Source: CAZBSE01 sp964494385 (lineage in GTDB: Bacteria > Actinomycetota > Humimicrobiia > Humimicrobiales > Humimicrobiaceae). From it: a stretch of 61,118 bases of DNA. Positions 26,174 to 36,495 of the stretch are shown piece by piece; the first letter of the stretch is position 1; each line of letters opens with the position of its first letter. The DNA lies in NCBI GenBank assembly GCA_964494385.1, contig CAZBSE010000007.1, positions 1 through 61,118 on the forward strand, given 5' to 3'. The position numbers and the translations under genes are program-made. Under the pieces are notes generated by a model that saw nothing but the letters and a program-made list of their open reading frames with translations, was not told the DNA's origin and did no database searches.

Positions 26174-27097
26174 TTATTTAATTCCGGTTATGTTCTTTGC
26201 CGCCTTCAATGTATTCTTCAGCAGCATAGCTATAGTCATCGGGCCAACCCCGCCGGGCACAGGCGATATATAACCGGCTTTTGGTTCCACCTTTAAGAAA
26301 TCCACATCACCGATCAACGTTGCCCCTTTATTCTCGAAGTCTTCTTTTCTCCATTCCAGCAGCTCCTGACTTGCTTTATCTTTTGTGATCCTGTTAATTC
26401 CAACATCTATGACCACGGCTCCCTGCTTGACCATATCCGCTTTAATCAAATAAGGCACCCCGGTAGCTACGATTAAAATATCGGCATTATCTGTACTGCG
26501 CTTCAAATCCCTGGTTTCAATATGGCATACTGTAACCGTGGCCCATTCATTCAATAGAAGCAGGGCTGTAGGCTTTCCTACTATTTCACTGTGCCCCACC
26601 ACTGTAGCATTCTTACCCTTTATGGTTATGTTCTCCCTCTTTAACATTTCTATAATGCCTGATGGCGTTGCCGGTACCAGACATTCCTGCTGGGACACCA
26701 GCCTTCCTATATTTACGGGATGAAATCCGTCTACATCTTTTTCCGGGTATATTGCCTCCAGAACCTTTGCCTTGTCTATCTGCTCTGGCAGAGGAAGCTG
26801 AACCAGAATACCGTGGATATCTTCTCTCCTGTTCAGCTTATCCAATTCCCTTAAAACATCATCTGTGGATACGTTCTCATCCATTTTAATGGATTCAGAT
26901 TTGATCCCGACCTCCTGGCATCCTCTTTGTTTGCTTCCTACATAAATTTTGGAGGCGGGATTCTCTCCCACAAGTATTACTGCCAGACCCGGTACAATTC
27001 CTTTTACCTTCTGCATTTCTTTTACTTCTTCGGATATTTCCTTTTTTATATCCTGTGAGATTTTCTTACCGCTGATTAACTTCGCTATTTTAATCAC
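26174..27097 (-). CDS. folD: Methylene-THF dehydrogenase / methenyl-THF cyclohydrolase
   Basis: The protein has 307 residues, slightly long. A bifunctional enzyme of the methyl branch, interconverting 10-formyl-, methenyl- and methylene-THF with NAD(P). Recognisable parts are YVGSKQRGCQEVGI (Lys-containing active site), ILVQLPLP, the Rossmann segment VVGHSEIVGKPTALLL and the C-terminal PVPGGVGPMT. It follows fhs by 44 bases, so both belong to the end of the acs operon. Confidence 0.97.
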   Translation of the reverse strand: MIKIAKLISGKKISQDIKKEISEEVKEMQKVKGIVPGLAVILVGENPASKIYVGSKQRGCQEVGIKSESIKMDENVSTDDVLRELDKLNRREDIHGILVQLPLPEQIDKAKVLEAIYPEKDVDGFHPVNIGRLVSQQECLVPATPSGIIEMLKRENITIKGKNATVVGHSEIVGKPTALLLLNEWATVTVCHIETRDLKRSTDNADILIVATGVPYLIKADMVKQGAVVIDVGINRITKDKASQELLEWRKEDFENKGATLIGDVDFLKVEPKAGYISPVPGGVGPMTIAMLLKNTLKAAKNITGIK

Positions 27098-27141
27098 CCC
27101 TGTCTATAAAATTTATAATAATTTAAAAATAACGTTCCATA

Positions 27142-28839
27142 TTAAAACAATCCGATTATTTTGCCTTCATCATCAATATCTACCTTTGTTCCGGCCGGAA
27201 TCTTTGGGAGCCCCGGCATGGTTCTCATCATACCCAGCAGCGGATATAGAAAACCTGCACCTACGGAAGCTCTTACATCTCTTATTGGAACTATAAATCC
27301 GGTAGGTCTCCCCTTCAGATCAGGATCATGGCTGAGAGAAAGGTGGGTCTTGGCCATACATATGGGCAGCCTATCAAATCCCTGCCTGTTATACAGCTCT
27401 ATTTTCTTTTCCGCCTCAGGCAGATAATTTACCCCATCCGCACCGTAAATCCTGGTGGCAATTGTTTCAATTTTTTTCTTTATGGGCCAGTCCAGAGGAT
27501 AAAGAAATTTAAAATCCGACGGTTTTTCTGCTGCCTTAACAACTGCTTTGGCCAGTTCGGTTCCGCCATCTCCGCCCTTCAACCAGACTTTGCTAACCAC
27601 TGCGTCCTCTGCACCTGCTTTTATAGATTTTTCCCTGACTGCATCAATTTCCTCCTGCGAATCAGCTTCAAAATGGTTTATGGCAACCACCACGGGGACT
27701 CCAAACAGCTTCATATTCTCGATCATCTTTTCCAGATTTTCACATCCCCTGATAACCCCTTCCACATTGGGCCTATCCATAAGCCGCTTGTCTACACCCT
27801 GTCCCGGAATGAATTCAAATACTCCTCCATGCATTTTAAGTGCCCTTACCGTTGCCACAATAACTACGGCATCCGGCTTTAATCCTGAATATCTGCATTT
27901 TATATTCATAAATTTTTCCGCTCCGCAGTCAGCACCAAAACCGCTTTCGGTTACAATATAATCCCCCAGTTTTATAGCTATCTGGTCGGCCAGGACCGAG
28001 CTGTTTCCATGGGCAATATTAGCAAAGGGACCGGCATGTACAAAGCACGGCGTATGTTCAATGGTCTGGAGCAAATTAGGCTTTACCGCATCTTTAAGAA
28101 GCACCGTCATAGAACCCGCACATTTTAAATCCTCGGCCGTAACCGGTTTTCCTTCGCAAGTGGAACCCACTACCATTTTACCCAATCTTTTCCGAAGGTC
28201 TTTAAGACCGGAAGTCAAAGCAAGAATTGCCATTACCTCCGAAGCCACGGTAATGTCGTAGCCGCTTTCCCTTGGAATTCCGTTAAGAGGACCACCGAGC
28301 CCTACTATGATATTCCTGAGGGCCCTGTCACTGATATCTACTACCCTGTTCAGGGTAATGCTGAAGGGGTCTATGTTAAGTTCGTTTCCTTTCATAATAT
28401 GAGTGTCCAGAAATGCAGCCAGAAGATTGTGCGCTATACCTACGGCATGGGTATCCCCTGTAAGATGCAGGTTAAAATCTTCCATAGGGAGAACCTGAGA
28501 GTAACCACCGCCTGCTGCTCCACCTTTTATACCGAATACCGGGCCGAGGGAAGGCTGCCTTATGCAAGTGATAGTTTTTTTACCGATTTTATCTAAGGCC
28601 ATGCTTAACCCGATAGTTGTTACCGTTTTGCCTTCACCCAGAGGAGTGGGAGTAATAGCTGTAACATCAATATACTTTCCGTTTGGCTTGTGTTTGAATT
28701 TTTCCAAAACTTCCAGTTTTACCTTGGCCTTATAATTTCCATACAATTCCAGATATTCCTGGTCAAGTCCAATCGATTCTGCAATCTCATTTATATGTTT
28801 CATTTTTGCAGACTGAGCAATTTCGATGTCACTTTTCAT
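27142..28839 (-). CDS. fhs: Formate-tetrahydrofolate ligase
   Basis: The protein has 565 residues, full length. It activates formate with ATP to give 10-formyl-THF, the entry of the methyl branch. The nucleotide-binding loop is TPTPLGEGKTVTT (about 63-75, with GEGKT at 68-72). VAINHFEADSQEEI and the C-terminal MRTMPGLPKIPA segment are conserved. It sits 200 bases after acsC and just before folD. Confidence 0.98.
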   Translation of the reverse strand: MKSDIEIAQSAKMKHINEIAESIGLDQEYLELYGNYKAKVKLEVLEKFKHKPNGKYIDVTAITPTPLGEGKTVTTIGLSMALDKIGKKTITCIRQPSLGPVFGIKGGAAGGGYSQVLPMEDFNLHLTGDTHAVGIAHNLLAAFLDTHIMKGNELNIDPFSITLNRVVDISDRALRNIIVGLGGPLNGIPRESGYDITVASEVMAILALTSGLKDLRKRLGKMVVGSTCEGKPVTAEDLKCAGSMTVLLKDAVKPNLLQTIEHTPCFVHAGPFANIAHGNSSVLADQIAIKLGDYIVTESGFGADCGAEKFMNIKCRYSGLKPDAVVIVATVRALKMHGGVFEFIPGQGVDKRLMDRPNVEGVIRGCENLEKMIENMKLFGVPVVVAINHFEADSQEEIDAVREKSIKAGAEDAVVSKVWLKGGDGGTELAKAVVKAAEKPSDFKFLYPLDWPIKKKIETIATRIYGADGVNYLPEAEKKIELYNRQGFDRLPICMAKTHLSLSHDPDLKGRPTGFIVPIRDVRASVGAGFLYPLLGMMRTMPGLPKIPAGTKVDIDDEGKIIGLF

Positions 28840-28953
28840 AAGACTCCTCTCATTTTCAGATTAATTTTTTAAGAAACAAAAATACTGTCAAAAATTATAT
28901 AAAAATTACTAACCTGTTACAAATTAAATTAAAAAATATAAATTTACCCACCC

Positions 28954-28998
28954 GCTGACAGTAGGAATTGATATGTTTGACTGTAGGCATATGGCAGT
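28954..28998. repeat. Short direct repeat between acsC and fhs
   Basis: TGACAGTAGG (from 28956) and TGACTGTAGG (from 28978) recur 22 bases apart, each followed by ATATG. It may be an operator or part of a leader fold for fhs-folD. No T-run follows, so it is not an obvious terminator. Confidence 0.3.
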
Positions 28999-29040
28999 TT
29001 CTAAAATTAAAATTATATATAAAATAAATAAAATTACTTC

Positions 29041-30390
29041 TTATGTACTATATTCTTTTAAAAATTTGGGTACCTCGCCTGCTTCCCTGGGGCCAACTAT
29101 AACTTTCCAGCCATCCTGCAGCTCATCTTCCAATTCCCCCTGAAGCTGTGCCACATAACCCGGTATTACAATCTCTTTTTTCTTTACCTTCCCTTCGATT
29201 CCACTCTTTTTTATAAACTGGGCAATCAGTTCCGGAACGAATTTTCCTGCTGCCCAGGCGGTTAAAACAGATTGGCCCTCAACATCCATGACCAGAAGCC
29301 AGGCAGGAATTTTACTGCTTTCTACTTCACCTGAAATTATAAAATAAGTAAGGGAAAAATTGGTAGTAATCAGTATTGGTGAATTTTCATTGGGACTGCC
29401 TATTTCATAAATCTTCTGTTCAACCTGCATCGGCCTTCTGGGGTCGGTATATATATTTTGCCTGTATACAAGCAGTGGATAAATATTTTGATAATCCGCA
29501 TTAGACATTACAATAATCGAACTATACTTGGTCACAAAAACAGAGGCAATTAAAGTTTCCTTTAGATGGTCATCTGCCATCTCACCGGCAAATATTATGG
29601 TGGGATACCCGAAGAGTCTGTTCTTTTGTTTTATGGCAGCCGTCCTTAATATAATTTGATTATAAAAATCTTCTTTAAAGTTCCTTGATCCTATATCTAT
29701 TATAAGTTTTTTTATTCCGGCCCCCCGCATTTTTTCAGTGACTTCTGCTATATCTTCAAATGATTTGCCCCTTACTGCAATTGGACAGCCGGTTTCTTTT
29801 CCAATCTTTATAAAAAGGTCCACATTTTCTCTGGTAGCCGCATGCAGAAGCGGTTTTTTTTCTTTAAACCGTTCAGCTGCCGTTTTTAATACTTCGGGAT
29901 CCGATGAAATCAGTATTAGGGCTTTTTTTGTAAGCGATTCAATTCTGCCCACAACTTTTAAGAAATTATCCCCGTCTTTTGATTTATTATTAATGCACAC
30001 AGCATCTAGTTTTAAGATCTGCCCCACTCGTTCATATTCAACTTCATTTATCTTCTTGACCACTCCTTCTATTTTACCCATATCCATATCATCATCTATG
30101 GTTACTGCAAAAGCATTCTGGTTTACAAAAGTCCTGTCGTGTCTAAACATCACTGTTTCTTCGCCCACTATAAAAGAATCATTCCCGGCACCAATCTCTA
30201 CTTTTAAAATTGGGGGCTGGGAAGCCTCCGACAGCGCTACTTTAGCTTCCTCCGAGATATGGGGACATTTCTCCAGTTCCACTTTACCTGCCGCCAGCTG
30301 CATAGCAAATGCCAGACAGGTAGGAAATCCGCAGTCCTTACAATTTGTTTTAGGCAGTTTTTTAAATATTTCAAGGCCGCTTAATGCCAT
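29041..30390 (-). CDS. acsC: Corrinoid iron-sulfur protein, large subunit
   Basis: The protein has 449 residues, normal length. Together with AcsD it carries the methyl group on cobalt to acetyl-CoA synthase. The N-terminal domain binds a low-potential [4Fe-4S] cluster through Cys17, Cys20, Cys25 and Cys42 (NCKDCGFPTC). A TIM-barrel middle and a C-terminal corrinoid-binding domain follow (VMDVEGQSVLTAWAAG). It is downstream of acsB by 42 bases in the acs operon. Confidence 0.96.
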   Translation of the reverse strand: MALSGLEIFKKLPKTNCKDCGFPTCLAFAMQLAAGKVELEKCPHISEEAKVALSEASQPPILKVEIGAGNDSFIVGEETVMFRHDRTFVNQNAFAVTIDDDMDMGKIEGVVKKINEVEYERVGQILKLDAVCINNKSKDGDNFLKVVGRIESLTKKALILISSDPEVLKTAAERFKEKKPLLHAATRENVDLFIKIGKETGCPIAVRGKSFEDIAEVTEKMRGAGIKKLIIDIGSRNFKEDFYNQIILRTAAIKQKNRLFGYPTIIFAGEMADDHLKETLIASVFVTKYSSIIVMSNADYQNIYPLLVYRQNIYTDPRRPMQVEQKIYEIGSPNENSPILITTNFSLTYFIISGEVESSKIPAWLLVMDVEGQSVLTAWAAGKFVPELIAQFIKKSGIEGKVKKKEIVIPGYVAQLQGELEDELQDGWKVIVGPREAGEVPKFLKEYST

Positions 30391-30432
30391 ACCTTACTCT
30401 CCTTACCTAACTTAATATATAAATTTATATTT

Positions 30433-32613
30433 TTACATCATCGGTTCCATATTCAGAACAGGATGGTTCGCTTTCTTTATCCATTCCAGCACTTCTTCTT
30501 CGGTTTCCGCTTCTTCCTCGGTAGCAATCTTGTCCAGAAAATCTTTCATCTCCATTTCTTTAACCCGTTCTTCAAGTATATCTCTTATCTCCTCTTTTAA
30601 AGCTTTGGGCATCCAGACCAGTCTGCCAAGCCCGCCATCCGCTCTTATAAATTTTCTGGATGCAATAAAAAATTTACTTATGCCTATAAAACCGGGAGTC
30701 TGGATACCTCCGCCTACCATTCCGGCCATAGTAGAAAACTTCATACCGCTGGGTGTCATCCCTGAATACTCCCTGTTTACAGCCATTACACCATTTGTGG
30801 AAGGAAGAATGGTCACTATTACTTCAAAACAGCCGCATGAGGTCATAGGGTCAATCATCATTGAATACGCCGAAAAAGATTCAAGAGATTGATTTGAGGC
30901 TTTATAAACAAAATCATTTACACCTTTCCATACACCCAGCTTCTCATCGATAGTTTCACCTTTCTTTATAGGCTGGTTTGGACCTGTAGGGCTGATCTCG
31001 TAAGCAGCTTTGCAGTCCAGCCAGTTATATGCACCGCACAGGCCCGGCCTTTCCGGTGAAACGGCACAAACATGATTGGGGGCAAATGACTGGCATAGTG
31101 TACAGGAATAAAAAGTGTCCACTGTCTCATCTGTCAAGTTTTTTAACCTTTCATCTCTTGTACGGAAGACTTCCTTGGCTCTTTTTTTAAGTGCTGCTAC
31201 CTCTTCCGGATTGGTATAAATCTTTATCTGGATCTTATCCATAATATTACCAAAACTGGAATGCATCTTGGCGTGTAGTACGGTTCCCAGGTGTTTAATC
31301 TTAAATCCGCTTTTCACCGCTTCCTTACTAAATCTTACCCATGTAATGTCCCTCTGACCCATATGGAATATGCCGGTTGCATAATTGGTAAAATAATGTA
31401 TCTGCCTCTCCATAACCGGTTCAAAATCTTCCTGCATCTTTCTTCCATAGACCATTGCTTCAATTCCCAGCGGAAGAACTTCCCCTTCTTTTACATCATC
31501 GACTTCCGGACCGAATACCTCAATTTTACCGTCCTCAACTTCCGAAGAATCTGCCATATGCAGAAACTCCACTGCTTCGCTCTTATTGCCGCCAAATTCA
31601 ATATAGGTATCTTCTTTCCTTACCCTTTCTCCCTCAAAAGCAGGGCCAAAGGCTACAGGTATATCGACTTTATCCACCGTAATTTTAAGACCCCTTACTT
31701 CTATGGCCTTTGAGACAATCTCATCATCAGGTATGTTTGAAACCACATGCTCGTAGGTGCATACTCCTCTTGGTAGTATTTCCGGAATATCCGTATCGGC
31801 TATAGTTGGAAATCCGTAATTTATGGCTCCTGCAGCGTTGGCATATTTTTCTTCATCCACTTCTCCGAGAGCCAGAACAAAGGCAAAAACTCTGTTTTTA
31901 TTATAAAGCAGCATTCTTCTGTAATCCCCGGGCTGAACTCCACCAAAGCTTAATGCAGCCCTGGCTGCAAAACCAAGAGAATAAATAGTAGAACTGATAT
32001 TCTTTCCAAAGGGAACCAGCCTGGTATCCCATCCCAGTTCCACTCCTTCCTGCTGCAGCTGCTCGGCCATAGTGGCGCCGTTTGTAGATCCCGACATAAA
32101 AACATAAATATTTTTTTCCTGAAGTTCCCTGGCAATTTTTACTGCTGTTTTGCTATCTTTACAGGCTCCCACGCAAGCAGCGAAACCGGGTGCCGTTCCA
32201 TCCACAAACTCAATACCTCTTTCTCTTATAATCACATCCGTTGCCGCACCCAGCCAGATTCCCTCGACTGGCGGGGGGCCGTCTATGTATTTTACCGCCT
32301 CTATTATTTCTTCCGACCACAGGGTGGCAATCCCCGCATCAAGGGTACCGCCCAGATAGGGCAGCCATAATTTCTCTTGAGGCACAGGCGGAAGCAATTT
32401 TTTTACCTCGTCCAGTACTTTTTCTGCATCCGATAATTTTTCTACTTTAATTCCAGTCATGCTATAAATAATGGGGAGGTAATATCCGGTATTGGGAAAT
32501 TCTACTTTATGATTTTCTCCGTGTTTTTTTATGCATTCTCCCAGCACTTTTTCAGCCTGCTTGAAAATTTTATATGCGCCCTTTATGGCACTGGTTGCAA
32601 TGATTTTAGACAT
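30433..32613 (-). CDS. acsB: Acetyl-CoA synthase, alpha subunit (bacterial type)
   Basis: The protein has 726 residues, close to the 729 of Moorella. It joins methyl, CO and CoA at the Ni-Ni-[4Fe-4S] A-cluster. The cluster ligands are all present: Cys504, Cys507, Cys516 and Cys526 (CTLCQSFAPNHVC) plus the Cys593-Gly-Cys595 motif for the distal nickel. The long N-terminal domain that contacts CO dehydrogenase, absent from archaeal homologues, is present, so the enzyme is of bacterial type. Its start overlaps the cooS stop by 8 bases. Confidence 0.98.
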   Translation of the reverse strand: MSKIIATSAIKGAYKIFKQAEKVLGECIKKHGENHKVEFPNTGYYLPIIYSMTGIKVEKLSDAEKVLDEVKKLLPPVPQEKLWLPYLGGTLDAGIATLWSEEIIEAVKYIDGPPPVEGIWLGAATDVIIRERGIEFVDGTAPGFAACVGACKDSKTAVKIARELQEKNIYVFMSGSTNGATMAEQLQQEGVELGWDTRLVPFGKNISSTIYSLGFAARAALSFGGVQPGDYRRMLLYNKNRVFAFVLALGEVDEEKYANAAGAINYGFPTIADTDIPEILPRGVCTYEHVVSNIPDDEIVSKAIEVRGLKITVDKVDIPVAFGPAFEGERVRKEDTYIEFGGNKSEAVEFLHMADSSEVEDGKIEVFGPEVDDVKEGEVLPLGIEAMVYGRKMQEDFEPVMERQIHYFTNYATGIFHMGQRDITWVRFSKEAVKSGFKIKHLGTVLHAKMHSSFGNIMDKIQIKIYTNPEEVAALKKRAKEVFRTRDERLKNLTDETVDTFYSCTLCQSFAPNHVCAVSPERPGLCGAYNWLDCKAAYEISPTGPNQPIKKGETIDEKLGVWKGVNDFVYKASNQSLESFSAYSMMIDPMTSCGCFEVIVTILPSTNGVMAVNREYSGMTPSGMKFSTMAGMVGGGIQTPGFIGISKFFIASRKFIRADGGLGRLVWMPKALKEEIRDILEERVKEMEMKDFLDKIATEEEAETEEEVLEWIKKANHPVLNMEPMM

Positions 32614-34561
32614 CTTTTAACGTCCTCCTTGCCTCCATATCCAATAAAACTCTTTCTTTCTTGGTATCTATTTTAAGAGCTTTTCTTTTTTCCTGTATCA
32701 CCTTTATCACCTTATCCAACAATTCCTCTATATCTGCAATGTATTCCAGCTGCCCTCCGTATTTTTTCTGCCACACTTCGGTCATTATTTTCTTTACTTC
32801 CTCGCTTGATTCTACTGGAATGGGCTCACCGCTGAAAACCGTATATATTCCCGATGCTGCTACATAAGTCCCGATTGAAAGTGCCTTCTCGCTCATCCAC
32901 TCGGGCGCAATACCAGCTACCGGAAGCTCGCTTATATCTTCTCCTAATCCGCCTTCCTGTACCACTTCCGACAGCACAGTCAGGATCCTGGAATTATCCA
33001 CGCAGGAACCCATATGAAGTATGGGAGGTATCCCTACTGCTTCGCATATTGATCTCAGACCCTCTCCAGCATACTTTAAGGCTTCCGGTTCCATCAAGCC
33101 GCACTTGGCCGTTGAGATAGCCGCACATCCGGTTAGAACCACCAGATAATCTCTTTTAATGAGTTCCCGGGTTAAGAAATTATGGTATTTGTCATGGCAT
33201 TGTCTGGCATTGTTGCATCCTACCACAGCAACCGCTCCCTGTATTCTTCCGTCGATAATGGCGTCATTCAACGGTCTGAAAGATTCTCTGAACTTTCCCC
33301 CCAGCATATATTTTATATACTCATGTGAAAATCCTGCTACCAGGTCGGATGTCACATCAGGTATGTGTACCTTCCCTTTCCTTTTGGGGAAATTATCTAT
33401 TGCCATCTTAATGATTTCCCTGGCCAGTTCGGGACCATTATCATCTTTGAATTCCATATGTACGGAACCTTCAATCTTGCATTTGGGAGAGGTCGTAACC
33501 AGTGTGGTATGAAAATTCTTGACCAGCTTGCCAAGAGCCTGCATTATGCACTGTATATCAACTACCATCAGTTCTATGGCTCCGGTCATTACTGCAATTT
33601 CCTGCGATAGGAAGTTTCCGATGGGAGCCACTCCCTGCCTCATTAATATCTCATTTGCGGTACAGCAGATACCCACTATATTAATACCTTTGGCACCCTT
33701 GCTCTTGGCATAATCCAAAAGTTCCTTATCGCTTGAAAGTTCAACAATAATCTGGGATAAAGTGGGCTCATGGCCGTGAATTACCAGATTGACCTCATCT
33801 TCTCTTAACATTCCCAGATTAGTTTTAGCATTAACCGCCCTGGGAGTATTAAACAGTATATCAGTGATCTCGGTTGCTATCATGGAGCCGCCCCAGCCGT
33901 CACCTATGGCACATCTTATGGCCTGGTCCAGAATATGTTCCGCCTCCTGGTCCACTCCTATATGAGTTCTGTGCATTATTTCCACTATTTCCCTATCCAC
34001 GCCTCTGGGAACTACATTGTTTTTCCTCCATACTTCCTGTCTTTTTAAAGGTGCCATTTTTATCAGATCCACTTCTCCGAGCTGCTGGCCAAAAATAGAA
34101 AGCGCCTTATCCGACGCCTCTTTGGCAATTTCTTTTACATCCCTGTTATCTATCTCAATGTCAAGGTTTTTGGCAAACTTTAGCAGTTTAAATTCATCTT
34201 TGATTTCAAGGCCGGGAGCCTTCCCTTCGGCTACCAGGCCGAGCAGGTGTGCCAGATCCCTGCCATGATCGGAGTGTGCCGCTGCACCGGCTGCAATATG
34301 GCGGGCCAGGTTCCTGGCAGCAATAGTCGCCATAGTGGCACCACAGAGTCCGGTTTTATCTTCCCTCACCCTACAAGGTCCCATGGCGCAGTTTTTACAG
34401 CAAATTCCCGATATCCCGGATCCAATGGGGCAGCATTTCATGGCCTGCGCCCTATCAAAAACAGTTTGTATTTCACTGGCTGCCATTTTTTCCATTATCT
34501 CCCTGACTGCCTTATCATCACTTAACTGGTCATAGCTTATTTTATTTTTATCTTTATCCAT
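32606..34561 (-). CDS. cooS: Carbon monoxide dehydrogenase catalytic subunit
   Basis: The protein has 651 residues. Reduces CO2 to CO (or oxidises CO) at a Ni-Fe-S C-cluster. The N-terminal cysteine set (Cys43, Cys44, Cys54, Cys55, Cys58, Cys63, Cys73; CCKNCAMGPCR) supplies the B- and D-clusters. VVGCNNARQCHDKYH, LTGCAAIS and HMGSCVDNSR carry C-cluster ligands. As the upstream partner of acsB with overlapping genes it is the bifunctional CODH/ACS form (also named acsA). Confidence 0.98.
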   Translation of the reverse strand: MDKDKNKISYDQLSDDKAVREIMEKMAASEIQTVFDRAQAMKCCPIGSGISGICCKNCAMGPCRVREDKTGLCGATMATIAARNLARHIAAGAAAHSDHGRDLAHLLGLVAEGKAPGLEIKDEFKLLKFAKNLDIEIDNRDVKEIAKEASDKALSIFGQQLGEVDLIKMAPLKRQEVWRKNNVVPRGVDREIVEIMHRTHIGVDQEAEHILDQAIRCAIGDGWGGSMIATEITDILFNTPRAVNAKTNLGMLREDEVNLVIHGHEPTLSQIIVELSSDKELLDYAKSKGAKGINIVGICCTANEILMRQGVAPIGNFLSQEIAVMTGAIELMVVDIQCIMQALGKLVKNFHTTLVTTSPKCKIEGSVHMEFKDDNGPELAREIIKMAIDNFPKRKGKVHIPDVTSDLVAGFSHEYIKYMLGGKFRESFRPLNDAIIDGRIQGAVAVVGCNNARQCHDKYHNFLTRELIKRDYLVVLTGCAAISTAKCGLMEPEALKYAGEGLRSICEAVGIPPILHMGSCVDNSRILTVLSEVVQEGGLGEDISELPVAGIAPEWMSEKALSIGTYVAASGIYTVFSGEPIPVESSEEVKKIMTEVWQKKYGGQLEYIADIEELLDKVIKVIQEKRKALKIDTKKERVLLDMEARRTLKDV

Positions 34562-34595
34562 TTTTAATATCCCGTTTCCATTTACAATAATTTAA

Positions 34596-35537
34596 TTAAA
34601 GTAATTCTCCTATGATTTCCTTTATTATGCTGACTGCCTTCGGATGTCTCATTACCAGTATATTGGTTCCTGAAAGAAGCATACTCATGCCCGATATGGT
34701 TTCCCAGTTTATGCCCCTTTCCTCCTGATTGCCCCACAGTGGATATTTTTCTTCACTTTCTTTAACTTCCTTTACCTTCCAGATTTCGGGAGCAATGTTA
34801 TTTATAATCGGCATCTGGGTCATCTTGTCATCCTGCATCAGCGCAGCAATCTTCAGCCTCTCCATGGCAGAATAGCAATATTCTATTCCATAGCCAAGGC
34901 CCGAACTTGATGGATCCATAGCTATTCTATCAGGAGACAAACCCAGCTGGGTAAGCAAAATATTCAGCTGTTTTGCAATATTTACATCAAGCGGATTCAG
35001 TGCAACAACATTATTATTGTAACCAATAGCCGCTGCGGCTATGGTTTTGTAATTATCCTCTTCCACCCAGCCCATTAGAATATTGCTGTCTTTATTCTTT
35101 TCAGAGACTTTTTTCATTACCTCGGAAATCTTTTCCAGCGGGCCGGTCCCATACACAATCAAGGGCTTATCAATAGATTCCTGTACACTTTTAGTTATTT
35201 CCGCTGCGTCTTCGGGACTCATATCGCCACTGTCCGGGTCTACTTTGCTCAGCTTCAGGCAAATAGCATCCGCACCATATTGATCAATACATTTCTTAGC
35301 CCACTCAACAGGATCATTGAAAACATCTTTATAATATTTGCTTACTGTCTCCGGCCAGTCAGAAGGCTGGCTATCATAAACTTCCATGGCAATAGTGGGA
35401 CTATTGGGTATTTCACCTTCAAAGCTATAAAAAGGAAGGGCGGCTTCTCCACCAACTGCAATTTCTTTACCGTTCCCGCCCAGCTTAAGTACATTTATTT
35501 TTCCGCTGTAAACATTTTTTGGAACTTGAAAACTCAA
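34596..35537 (-). CDS. acsD: Corrinoid iron-sulfur protein, small subunit
   Basis: The protein has 313 residues. A TIM-barrel subunit that pairs with AcsC and helps bind corrinoid between the two. Typical segments are NVLKLGG, TIAMEVYDSQPSDWP, DAICLKLSKVDPD and MDPSSSGLGYGIEYCYS. A strong GGGGGTAAGG ribosome binding site precedes it. It lies between cooC and cooS in the acs operon; the gene order cooC-acsD-cooS-acsB-acsC differs from Moorella. Confidence 0.96.
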   Translation of the reverse strand: MSFQVPKNVYSGKINVLKLGGNGKEIAVGGEAALPFYSFEGEIPNSPTIAMEVYDSQPSDWPETVSKYYKDVFNDPVEWAKKCIDQYGADAICLKLSKVDPDSGDMSPEDAAEITKSVQESIDKPLIVYGTGPLEKISEVMKKVSEKNKDSNILMGWVEEDNYKTIAAAAIGYNNNVVALNPLDVNIAKQLNILLTQLGLSPDRIAMDPSSSGLGYGIEYCYSAMERLKIAALMQDDKMTQMPIINNIAPEIWKVKEVKESEEKYPLWGNQEERGINWETISGMSMLLSGTNILVMRHPKAVSIIKEIIGELL

Positions 35538-35712
35538 ACCTTACCCCCTCTAGTTACTTGTTAATCTTATTATTTATAAATAAATTTACTCCGCAGGTCA
35601 AGTGATAATTTAGGATATTCTATCACTTTTGCCCGAAAACTGCAGTTTATTTTAAAATCTCTCCGTATATAAAAAAATATAATTCCATATGCAATATTCT
35701 GCAGCTTAAATC

Positions 35713-36468
35713 TTACAGTTTTAGTTTTTCTATCAATCCCCTCACCTGCTTTAATGCTGTACTTTTCTCCGGGATATCAAATATTGATTTCTCACTTATA
35801 TCCATTTCATAAATATTACTATCTGCATTTACAATTCCCAGCAGATCCAGTTTCTTCTCCTTTATATAATCCTCAAGCCTGCTGTCTATTTTTTTATTAA
35901 CCCTGTTTACTATCAGAAATATTTTTTCGGCATTTATGTCAACCTCATTCGACAGATCCCTTATTCTGGATGCGGTAAGAATTCCTTTGGGGGAGGGATC
36001 GGATACTATTAAAAGGTAATTGACGTTACTGGTTGTCCTTCTGCTCAGGTGTTCCATGCCTGCCTCATTATCCATAATAAGATAATCATAATTATCCTGT
36101 AGGATATCTATATATTTTTTAAACAGATTATTGGCATAGCAATAACAGCCCGGCCCTTCGCCTCTACCCATCACCAGAAGATCAAATCCCTTTCCCTCCA
36201 CCAGTGCCTGATGCACGTTCATTTCAACCAGCTGATCCTTGTAAATACCTGCTGCCATGCGCGCCGCATTTTTTTTAAAGTCTTCCCTTACCCCTCCTAC
36301 AGTATTAGAAACATTAACTCCCAGTGCCTCATTAAGAGTAGAGTTAGGATCGGCATCCAGTGCCAGGATCGAGCCTTTTTTTTTCTCAATCAGGCTCCTG
36401 ATAATAAGACTGCCAACAGTAGTTTTGCCCACTCCGCCTTTTCCTGCCAGGGCAATTTTAAAACTCAT
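35713..36468 (-). CDS. cooC: CooC-type nickel-inserting ATPase of CODH/ACS
   Basis: The protein has 251 residues. A MinD-type ATPase that delivers nickel to CO dehydrogenase or acetyl-CoA synthase (also called AcsF). The P-loop is GKGGVGKTTVG (9-19). The metal-binding Cys-X-Cys of the dimer interface is seen in GPGCYCYANN. It sits between the activator gene acsV and acsD in the operon. Confidence 0.93.
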   Translation of the reverse strand: MSFKIALAGKGGVGKTTVGSLIIRSLIEKKKGSILALDADPNSTLNEALGVNVSNTVGGVREDFKKNAARMAAGIYKDQLVEMNVHQALVEGKGFDLLVMGRGEGPGCYCYANNLFKKYIDILQDNYDYLIMDNEAGMEHLSRRTTSNVNYLLIVSDPSPKGILTASRIRDLSNEVDINAEKIFLIVNRVNKKIDSRLEDYIKEKKLDLLGIVNADSNIYEMDISEKSIFDIPEKSTALKQVRGLIEKLKL

Positions 36469-36495
36469 TGATATAAAACTTCCTCCCTGTTTAGT